This document shows, piece by piece, positions 1 to 8,474 of a DNA stretch of 22,506 nucleotides. Within the stretch, counting starts at the first letter, position 1, and each line of letters opens with the position of its first letter. The notes below the pieces were generated by a model, which had not been told where the DNA came from, ran no database searches, and saw only the letters and a list, made by a program, of their open reading frames with translations. Source of the DNA: Cladosporium sp. IMV 00045 (lineage: Eukaryota; Ascomycota; Dothideomycetes; Cladosporiales; Cladosporiaceae); assembly GCA_001931905.2 (NCBI GenBank), contig MSJI02000714.1, positions 1 through 22,506 of the forward strand. Direction: 5' to 3'. The position numbers and the translations under genes were made by a program.

Positions 1-497
1 TCATCTCCTGCCTCTGATCCATGATGTCGTTCTCCTTCTCAAACTCCATAGCAATCCTCTGCAGAGCAGGCAAGTTCATCTGCTTGTTCATGCTGCCCAG
101 CAGTCTAGTCGCGCCCTTCATGCTCTGCATCATCTGTTCGTTGCTGCGCACTGTCTGAATGCGCAGGCTGATCGCCTGCAGTTGCGTGCGCATCTGGTAG
201 AACTTCTGGATGTAGCGTCTCGTGCGGACAAGGTCCTTGGCTTGCACTTTGACCGCGCCCATCTGCCCATTCTTTGCGTTCTTCTTGATGTCCTGCACCA
301 GCTTTTTCTCTTGGTTCTCCAGCTTGGTCCGCTCGCGGTCGAGCTCACGTTGCGTCTTCTCCAGTGCTCGCTGGTGCTTGCGCAGACGCTCTGCCGGCGT
401 CATGCGCTTGCCGAACGCCCATTCTACGATCTGTGTTCGTCTTGTTAGACCTCCTGGTAAGCATTGATATTGTGTATGGTCGAGCGCCTACATTCAT
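1..497 (-). CDS. VPS2: ESCRT-III subunit Vps2 (CHMP2-type), 3' part cut by window edge
   Basis: Vps2/Did4 is a Snf7-family subunit of ESCRT-III. With Vps24 it caps Snf7 filaments on endosomes and recruits the Vps4 ATPase during multivesicular body formation. The visible 145 residues carry the family hallmarks: EWAFGKRMTPAERLRKHQ near the N terminus, then a basic, helical, coiled-coil stretch (TQRELDRERTKLENQEKK) and the conserved run NEQMMQSMKGATRLLGSMN. Complement exons are 492-497 and 1-430. The first exon encodes only Met-Asn; the intron (431-491) has donor GTAGGC, branch point CTAAC and acceptor CAG, and joining gives the expected MNIVEWAFGKRM start. The C-terminal part, including the acidic MIM region that binds Vps4, lies outside the window. 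It is divergent from FZO1 with 386 bp between the starts. Family identity is firm; the two-codon first exon is inferred from the family start and splice consensus. Confidence 0.93.
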
Positions 498-883
498 ATC
501 GCTGGCTGTGTTGCGCAATCGCAACAGCCGTTTGTTGGTGACTAGCTGTGGAGTTGCTTCAAGGGTGCAACGTTCGCAGAGACGCTCGTTAGGTGCTCTG
601 CACGAGTCGAATGGAACGGTCTTATCAACGTCTGTGAGTTAAGTGTTTGATAAACTGTGATCTCATGCCCAGCAGTCACCGCGAAAGGCAACAACCGTGG
701 AGCTGTCTCCATCTCCGATCGCTGCTCCCCGGATTTCCCATCCCGGAATTTGCCGCTGCCCTTTACATTACCTGCTCTGCGGTCATCAAACATTTCTAAG
801 AGCACACCGAGTCTATGGCGTGTTCCACTTCACTCAACACCCATACGATGAATTAAGAGCGACGCACCATCGACAATACCAAT
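498..883. promoter_or_regulatory. Divergent VPS2/FZO1 promoter region
   Basis: 386 bp separate the start codons of two divergently transcribed genes, so both promoters and both 5' leaders must lie here or overlap. I see no convincing TATA box or long repeat. The FZO1 side (about 690-880) is rich in C and A, as usual for fungal 5' leaders, and holds a short upstream ORF. Confidence 0.6.
815..856 (+). promoter_or_regulatory. Short upstream ORF before FZO1
   Basis: ATG at 815 opens 13 codons ending at TAA 854-856. The last two codons are ATG AAT, so a second nested uORF of just Met-Asn-stop lies at 848-856. The uORF is in the same frame as FZO1 and its stop is 27 nt before the main ATG, which rules out an N-terminal extension. 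It is regulatory only if the transcript starts upstream of 815, which the sequence cannot show. Confidence 0.45.
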
Positions 884-3774
884 ATGAGCTCCGACAACCC
901 CTTTGGCAGCGAATATGCCAACCCTGGCGCCAGCGGCTCCTCCAATAACCCGCGTGGCGCTGGAGGTCGCCCCCAGTACATGACGGTTGGATCTGGCTCG
1001 ACATCCGAGAGCGCAGCGAGATTGCAGGCAATACTCGATGAGGACTCTGGATACGGTGGCAGCATGATGGGAGACGAGAACATGGAGAACGCGTGGCACC
1101 CTGGCCCGGCGGAGGACCGCTTCACACCAGCACACACCCCGATGAGGCCCGGAGAGAGCAGTGCGGCCTCAGAGCACGAGAGGAAAGCACTCGCGAGCCA
1201 TGTGCACCAGCTATTCTACAATCAGAACCGCACGGCGCTCGGCCGCGCGATCAACCAGACCGTGGAGACGATGAAGAAGCTACAAGAGATCAACACCAAA
1301 TGGCCAGCGCATTACCCTACGGTGCAGAGGCCCCCTTCACCTACGCCGCAACGACATGACCCTCGCCCAGGATTGCATCACACTCAGTCGACATTTGACA
1401 ACCATCGAGGTGTTGAAAGTAGTTCATCGGCTGAGGAAGCGCCACGGCCAGGCATGCGAAGGGCTGGAACATCATTGGGAGAATTTCAGTCGCCTGAATC
1501 AAGTGGCGATGCTAGCAAGAGGGAGCCAAAGACCGAGCCTCGCCTGGTCACTCCGCAACTCGCGCAGCAGTTCTCGGTCCTCAAGATTGAGCTCAAGATG
1601 GAGGGCCTACCACAGACCGAGATCGTACATTCATTGGAGAAAACATCAGTCGCTTCGCTTCTGGACAATCAAATCAACACCAGTATTCGCCACCTCTTCG
1701 CACTCCGTGAGCGCATAGAGGACACGGCAAGCAAGGTACTGGTCACGGGTGATCTCAACGCGGGCAAGTCTACATTTTGCAACGCCTTGCTTCGCCGCAA
1801 GATTCTTCCCGAGGACCAGCAGCCTTGCACCAGCATTTTCTGCGAAGTCTTGGACGCTCGCGAAAACACAGGAGTCGAGGAGGTCCATGCAATCCCGCAC
1901 GGCTTCGTTTACAACCGAAACGACGAGAGCACATATCAAGTCTACCCACTCAAACAGCTGGAGGACATCGTCATCGATGGTGAGCGCTGGTCACAATGTA
2001 AGGTCTACGTCAGGGACATCCGGCCAGTAGATCAGTCATTGCTCAACAACGGTGTCGTCGACATTGCCCTCATTGATGCGCCCGGTCTGAACAACGATTC
2101 CCTCAAAACCACTGCTGTTTTTGCGCGTCAAGAAGAGATCGATGTCGTGGTGTTCGTGGTGTCTGCGGCAAACCACTTCACGCTTTCGGCCAAGGAATTC
2201 ATCTTCAACGCCGCTCGGGAAAAGGCCTACATGTTCATGGTCGTCAACGGCTTTGACATGATTCGCGACCAGAAGAGGTGTCAAGAAATGATCCTCAAGC
2301 AAGTTGCTCATCTCAGCCCTGCAACCTTCAAAGAGTCGTCAGAACTTGTACACTTTGTCTCAAGTAATGCGATCCCAGTAGTGCAAGGTGGCGGACCCGG
2401 ACCCGACGGCCCTGGCGGCAGCGGCTCTGGAAGCGCTTCGTTTGATGACAAGGGTAAGAGCCCTGGAGATGACGATGGCGACGATGATGATTCTGGAAAG
2501 CATGGCGAACCTGGGTCACCACCGAAGGGCAAGGGTAAGGGCAAAGAAAAGGAGAAGCAACAGGACTTCGACGAGCTCGAGGCGTCATTACGCCGTTTCG
2601 TGCTCGAGAAGAGGGCGCGCTCTAAACTCGCACCAGCTAAGACCTACCTGATGAACGTTTTGGGTGACCTTGGCACGCTGGCAAGTGTGAACAAGGACGT
2701 CGCGCAAAGCGAGTACGATCGCGTCACTAAGGAGCTGGAGGCACTTGAGCCAGTCTTTGAGAACTCCAAGAAGGCTCGTAGCCAGGCGGATGAGGATGTT
2801 GTCTCGCAAATTGAGACGACGGGCACAGAGGTGTACGATCTCACGCGCGCGACGCTCAACTCGTCCATCGCACACGTGGCAGAAAACGACCTGGGCGTTG
2901 AATACCCAGGCATCTTCGGCGCATACAGTTACGCTGACGACTTGAAGGTCGCAATGCTGAACCACATCACCGAGACAGTCAGGTGGTGCGAGGCTCGCGG
3001 CCGCGAAAAGACCGTTCAGGGCGTCTCTGGCATCAAACAGCTTGGCTTGCTTCACCTTGGTGACTCGTACACCGATTTGACCTTCAGGTCGGAAAAGATG
3101 TTCAAGAGCAAGCGTGATGCTCTGGTCAGACAGGTGGATTTCGAGGCTGAGGTTTGGGACTTCTTCGATGTGACCAGCATTTGGGAAAGGCAGGAGAAGG
3201 TCGCCTCGACCAGCATGGCTGTCACTGTCGCTGGTGTTGTCGGCACCCGAATGATTGGTGGTTTCGGCTGGGTTGACGGCGCTCTGACCGCTACGAGGAT
3301 CTTGGGTGCCAACAACATGCGACGACTCCTGTTGCCCGGCATCCTTCTCACTGGTAAGCTTTCTTCTCCAAATACAACGTCAACTTATACAATGCTAACA
3401 CTGTACCCACAGCCGTTCTCGGAGTCAGCTACACGCTCTCCCAAATCCCTCACACCCTGCCCCGCCGCCTTTCATCCAAGCTTTCTGCTCAACTCGAATC
3501 CCTGGACTACACGCATTCCAACGCCACTCGCATCTCCTCCGAGGTGCGCCGCGCGCTCAAATACCCCGCCGACAAACTGCGCGAGGGCCTTCAACGCAAC
3601 GTCGAGAACCTGCAGGAGCAGCGCAAGGAAACGAGCAAAGTACAGGCCGAAAGCGAGGTCGCTCGGAAGTACTTTGGCAACCTGGTCAGAGAGAGCAGAG
3701 AGATCCGCTCGAGAGTCGAAAGAGTCGACCTGGAAGGACCGGCGCCCGGAATTGCCGCGGCGTATGATCCTTAA
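884..3774 (+). CDS. FZO1: Mitofusin Fzo1, mitochondrial outer-membrane fusion GTPase
   Basis: Dynamin-superfamily GTPase that tethers and fuses mitochondrial outer membranes. CDS is join(884..3353, 3413..3774), 943 residues. The 59-nt intron has donor GTAAGC, branch GCTAAC and acceptor CAG. An in-frame TAA at 854 fixes the start downstream of it. The N-terminal ~230 residues are low-complexity and polar. GTPase motifs: G1 GDLNAGKST (Lys295), G3 DAPG (398-401), and VVNGFD (453-458) at the G4 position. A Gly/Pro, poly-Asp and Lys-rich insert occupies about residues 502-561. Two hydrophobic segments (about 777-797 and 813-832) fit the paired outer-membrane anchor; the intron falls inside the second. 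A charged heptad-rich helix (about 878-926) matches HR2. Size is near yeast Fzo1. Fzo1 identity is strong; the exact transmembrane limits are estimates. Confidence 0.94.
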
Positions 3775-4459
3775 GTCGACCTGACGGACCTTGTCAAGTG
3801 TGAGACGTTGGCGAGGGTAGCATTCACACGGTGTTTGTTTGAGCTTTGGGAATGGCGTTGGCATTTGTCGTTTTGGCAACTTGATTCACTCACCTGCCTT
3901 GCTCTTCACAGATCGACAACTGGATTCCCCCTCCCCTTTTGGGTTTGGCAGAATATGATGGCGTTGAACGGGGCTTAGCTACACTTACTCTTTGTTATAC
4001 CTATCTCGCTTTTATGTTCTTCTACGAAGTATCCATCCTAATATTCTGAAAACACATGCCGAGCTCTCAAGAAGTGATATGTTGTTGCCTTTATATATTA
4101 TGCACAGGCATCAATGCCTCGTTTCGACTCTTCGGTTCAATCATTGCAGCACATTGCCGTCGTCAGGCTATATTGAATATCGGGTAGGAAATCGGCGCCG
4201 ATATCCTAAGCCGCTCGCCCTCTCGGATAATCAGCCTCGCCGCCCCACCATGGTCATCTTGGACCGAGGCCGCTTCACGTCGAAGGCCCCCCACCATCCC
4301 ATCCCGATCACTTCCATCCATTGACCTCATGTCAAAATAGTTCCAAGAACGAGTACACGACTTGCATGTAAGAATTTCTCAATAGAGATCTGGAATCCCC
4401 TTCTTCTTCATCCTCACCCTGTCACTTCCAAACCTTCATCTCAAACCTAGCAACTCACA
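3775..4459. other. Intergenic: FZO1 3' region and acetoacetyl-CoA synthetase promoter
   Basis: 685 bp with no credible gene. The open frame at 3992-4324 does not begin with a recognisable protein and has no family resemblance. Pyrimidine-rich stretches occur at about 3925-3945 and 4395-4440, the latter just before the next start codon, as in many fungal leaders. ATGs at about 4329 and 4366 precede the start, so a very short leader is likely. Confidence 0.6.
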
Positions 4460-6624
4460 ATGGCCGACCCCACTCCATCCGCCACCAGCAACAACAACGA
4501 TAAAACCAACAACATGAACAACACCACCCAAGCCAAAGAACTCTGGCACCACCCCTCCCCCCAAACAACCCACCTGCACACCTTCCTCCAACACATCAAC
4601 ACCACGCACCACCAAAACCTCACAACATACGCCGACCTTCACGCCTGGAGCATCGCCAACCTACCCACTTTCTGGGCCGCAGTGTGGCAGCACGTGGGCA
4701 TCCGTGCCTCTCACCCCTACAAAAGCGTGCTGGCAGATGAGACGAAACTCTTCCCGCGCCCGGCATGGTTCGCTGGCGCACGCCTGAATTTCGCGGAGAA
4801 TTTGCTGTTTCCTTTAATCCCTGGTGGGGAAGAGGTTGATGGCCAGAGTGTGGCTGTCATCGCTGTTACGGAAACGGGGCGTGAGAGCGTTACTTGGGAT
4901 CAGCTCAGGGAGAGGGTTAGAGAGTGTCGGGCGGGTCTGAAGGGTTTGGGCGTGGGTGTTGGAGACCGTGTGGCGGGCTATGTGGGCAATCATGCGAATG
5001 CGCTGGTAGCTATGATGGCTGCTACGGCGCTGGGGGCGGTGTGGACTGCTGTCAGTCCGGACACGGGCGTGACGGCCGTGGTGGAGAGGTTGGTGCAGAT
5101 TGAGCCGAAGGTGTTGTTTGCTGATAATGCGGTGGGGTATAATGGGAAGGTGCATAGGGTTTTGGAGAAGGTTGGGGAAGTCGTGGCGAAATTGCCAAGT
5201 TTAAAGGGGACGGTGGTTTTTGAGACGATGCCTGGTGTTGGGGTTGATGTTGGGAGTGGTGGGGAGGGGAGAGGGGTTGTTGCCTATGCGGAGTTTGTCA
5301 AGGGGAGGGAAGAGAAGTTGGTTTTTGAACAGTTGCCTGCGGATCACCCTGTGTATATTCTTTACAGCAGTGGGACGACGGGAGCTCCGAAGTGCATTGT
5401 TCATGGTGCGATTGGCACGCTGATACAGCACAAGAAAGAGCACATCCTGCAGAGCGACATCAGGCCCGGCGATAGGCTGTTCTATTTCACGACATGTACG
5501 TGGATGATGTGGCACTGGCTAGTGTCCGGACTCGCATCGGGCGCCACTCTAATCCTCTACGACGGCTCGCCCTTCCAATACCTCCAAGACGGGCAATCGG
5601 TCAAAGACGACCTAGCAATGCCCCGTCTAATCGACGAACTCAGCATCAACCAATTCGGCACCAGCGCCAAATACCTCTCAATCCTTGAACAAAAGTCCCT
5701 CCTCCCCAAAGAAACCACCCCACCTCTCTCCCTCTCCACCCTCAAAGCAATCTACTCGACCGGCTCGCCCCTCGCCCCTTCCACCTTCTCCTACGTCTAC
5801 CGAGCCTTCGGCGCCGTAAACCTCGGTTCTATCACCGGCGGCACGGACATCATCTCCCTCTTCGGCGCGCCCTCCCCGCTCTCCCCCGTCTATGAGGGCG
5901 AAATCCAAGTCCTAGGCCTCGGCATGGCCGTGCAAGCCTGGGACTACACGGGTAAAGACGTCTCTTCCTCCGGCGAGCCGGGCGACCTCGTCTGCGTAAA
6001 ACCCTTCCCCTGCCAGCCCGTGACGTTCTGGGGCAGCGGCGGCGAGGACAAGTACCGCGCCAGCTACTTTGAGCTTTTCGGTCCGCACGTCTGGCACCAT
6101 GGCGATTTCGTACGATTCAACCCGGCCACGGGCGGTTTGTACATGCTGGGTCGCAGTGATGGAATTCTGAAGCCGAGTGGCGTGAGGTTCGGGTCGGCGG
6201 AGATTTACAATGTGCTCTTGAAGCATTTCCCGGATAGCGTTGAGGATGCGCTGTGTATCGGACGCAGGCGAGAGACGGACTCGGACGAGACTGTGGTGTT
6301 GTTCTTGAAGATGAAAGAGGGCGTGGCGTTCGGTGAGGCGCTGGTGGGGGATATCAAGAGCGTGGTTAGAAAGGAGTTGAGTGCAAGACATGTGCCTGGC
6401 GTTATCGACGAGTGTCCTGAGATCCCAGTCACGGTCAACGGGAAGAAGTAAGTTGGGAGTTGTTGACTAGTTCATTCTTCTGAGCTTATTTACTAACTTT
6501 CGCGTCTCACAGGGTCGAAGGTGCTGTCAAGCAGATCCTCTGCGGCATGAACGTCAAGACGTCGGCGAGCGTGGCGAATGCTGCGTGTTTGGAGTGGTAT
6601 CGCGAGTGGGCCAGTACGCATTGA
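4460..6624 (+). CDS. Acetoacetyl-CoA synthetase (acetoacetate-CoA ligase)
   Basis: ANL-superfamily adenylating enzyme that converts acetoacetate, ATP and CoA to acetoacetyl-CoA, feeding ketone bodies from leucine or fatty-acid breakdown into sterol or acetyl-CoA pathways; usually cytosolic. CDS is join(4460..6447, 6513..6624), 699 residues, close to animal and bacterial enzymes (about 650-670). The intron has donor GTAAGT, branch TACTAAC and acceptor CAG. An in-frame TAG at 4448 supports this start. The phosphate-binding loop is YSSGTTGAPK (302-311); TCTWMMWHW follows, a signature shared with acetyl-/acetoacetyl-CoA synthetases. The hinge region is GRSDGILKPSGVRFG (from 564), and the A10 lysine lies in VNGKK (660-663), whose last codon is split by the intron. 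Intron retention would stop at TAA right after that lysine pair. Composition alternates between C-rich and G/T-rich blocks along the frame. Confidence 0.93.
5252..5276 (+). other. Canonical G-quadruplex motif inside the acetoacetyl-CoA synthetase frame
   Basis: Four runs of 3-4 G on the coding strand, at 5252-5254, 5261-5264, 5266-5269 and 5273-5276, are separated by loops of 6, 1 and 3 nt. This meets the usual G3+ with loops of 1-7 rule, so both the DNA and the mRNA could fold. It lies in a G/T-rich block of the gene coding a Gly/Val-rich loop. Confidence 0.6.
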
Positions 6625-7423
6625 TTGGATCGTTTGAACGGTCTTACTGTAATAGAAGGGTGGCATTTACATATGCCAAAGAGGCACGTCGGTGGCTGCA
6701 GGTTTATACCAATCACAGCATTCTCTGCCTCACATGAAGCAGGCAAAGGTTCGATGGGAAAAGCTGATAAATGTTTATCTTTCATGTCGACATGTATCTT
6801 TCACATTTTTGAATACCACCCGATGCCAGACGCGTCACATGATTGGCCTCGGCAGTCCCGGCGCTAAGAAGGGTCATCCCGCTACAGTTCACTTCCATCC
6901 TCCTTGGCGTTCCTTCCTTGCGAGACTGCGTTGCGCCTTCCTCGTGAGTGAGTGAGGGAGGAGGGAGGTTGATTATCCAGCATTCATCCTCTTTTGGAGG
7001 AATATACTAGAGTATTCATGATTAGGGCGATGTTGAATGTTGTGCGAATTCTTGTTGTTGTTGTTATTCTTAGGAAATGTGGAAAGAAAGACTGATGGGC
7101 CTTGACTTGCCTTATTGGCTTGTTTGTGGGCTTGCGCGTGTTGAGATGAGGCTGGGTTGAGCTAATGATTTGAGGAAGAAACGCCGGGTCAAATAAATTG
7201 TGTCGATGAGCAGTCGTTGTTCTGTACTCTCTTTAATAGCGAATCGAGATCTCGTTAATGTCGGTTCGCGAGAGAGAGGGACTACATGGTTTCAAAGGAC
7301 AGTTCAACGGGCTATCAATCTAGTAGACCGCGACAAGCTTCGCACATACTGTAGCCTACGACGAGTTGAGAACTGCTATGCCAGTTCCAAATCCGGTCGG
7401 AAGTATGTCCTAGGGAGGGGTAC

Positions 7424-7453
7424 TTTTTTTTTTCTTTTTCTTTTTTTTTTTTT
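7424..7453. repeat. Poly-T tract interrupted by two C residues
   Basis: A 30-nt tract of T broken only by C at 7434 and 7440. Simple homopolymer, likely length-polymorphic; could disfavour nucleosomes. No poly(A)-tailed retroelement body is visible beside it. Confidence 0.8.
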
Positions 7454-7490
7454 GAGACTAGGGAAGGGACTTGAATCGATCGAATCGAAT

Positions 7491-7497
7491 TGACTCA
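7491..7497 (+). promoter_or_regulatory. TGACTCA, AP-1/Gcn4-type site
   Basis: Perfect seven-base consensus bound by AP-1 and Gcn4/CpcA-type bZIP factors, about 980 bp upstream of the zinc-finger start. The short motif is expected by chance about once or twice in a window this size on both strands, so function is only a possibility. Confidence 0.25.
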
Positions 7498-7805
7498 ACC
7501 TGTGAGAACATCTTTCCATGATATACAGCAACTCTCAATCGTCCAGGAATACCATTGCTCGTTGAGTGATTCGTCGTTGGTCAATTGACTTTAAATATAC
7601 CAGTTGCCGAAGAGAAATCGGGCCTTGTATTCGATGAACATGTTCGATTTCCACTACATTGATAGTATCGTCCAAAGCCAATGGATGGCTTGAACAATCA
7701 ATTTTGTGGGATTTTCCATGGCCTCATTGATGCGCTAGAACCTTTTTCCTTTTCCTTCTTCCTTTCTTGCTTGAGGTCCCTACTTGACTCCATCATTACC
7801 TCTCG

Positions 7806-7829
7806 AAAAAAGAAAAAAAAAAAAAAAAA
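7806..7829. repeat. Poly-A tract with one G
   Basis: 24-nt tract of A interrupted once by G at 7812. It is oriented opposite to the T tract about 350 bp upstream, and follows a pyrimidine-rich run at 7741-7770 with which it could pair loosely. Confidence 0.8.
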
Positions 7830-8244
7830 CCTTGTACAGCAAACCTCCGTGGATGCGTCCACCACTGGATCATCACGTTCAAGATCCTCGATCCACCTAT
7901 TCATCAATTGAATTCAAACTCAATCCAGTCACATCAGAGCAAATGCCCACTCCCCTCGACCACCGCACTCACGAACAAAGCCCTTGTTCTCCATTCCGTT
8001 CACTTCACTTCCCTCGCCCTTTCTTTGTTCCAGCCTGATTCCTTCACTTATCGAACAATCGAACAAAGGAGAAATTCAGTTCCCAATCACCCTCCACGAG
8101 TAACAAGTGCATTGAAGTCCGCCCGCTTCATAGATTGGTGAACGATATATTAGGTGAGACATGAGCTCAAGTGTCGAGTTGGCTCTGGAGAGTGGCCAGC
8201 CACGGCCTGTGACATGACTGTGGCTCGCCTGTTTTTTCTTTTGG

Positions 8245-8264
8245 TATATATATATATTTTTTTT
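8245..8264. repeat. TA dinucleotide run followed by T run
   Basis: About six TA units (8245-8256) run into eight T (8257-8264), some 210 bp before the zinc-finger start. It may serve as an AT-rich core-promoter or nucleosome-free element; simple-sequence slippage is an equal explanation. Confidence 0.6.
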
Positions 8265-8474
8265 GACAACCCTTCGCATTGCTTGCTGTGTACTTTCTCA
8301 GTAAACAAGCAGCCAAAGCAATCGAATCGACTTGACTGGATCAGATACAGTTGATATCTTCGAAATCCGACCTTCCTGGCAGGAAAAGTGAGATAAATCG
8401 AATATCACCAGACACACCAAGCACAACCTACCTGTCGAAGAAGAACGAAGAACGTCAGCAGGATCGACCGGATC

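Larger units (their letters stand above)
6625..8474. other. Intergenic 1.85 kb with homopolymer and TA tracts
   Basis: No gene is supported here. Open frames are short and low complexity. Contents: a possible AATAAA at 7192-7197; a TTG microsatellite near 7048-7063; a T-rich tract (7424-7453); a perfect TGACTCA (7491-7497); an A-rich tract (7806-7829) preceded by a pyrimidine run (about 7741-7770); and a TA/T tract (8245-8264). The right-hand part probably holds the promoter of the zinc-finger gene. Confidence 0.55.

Noticed and set aside
7424..7829. A retrotransposon or SINE with poly(A) tail
   Set aside because: Only homopolymers are visible; no reverse transcriptase frame, Pol III boxes or target site duplications could be seen.
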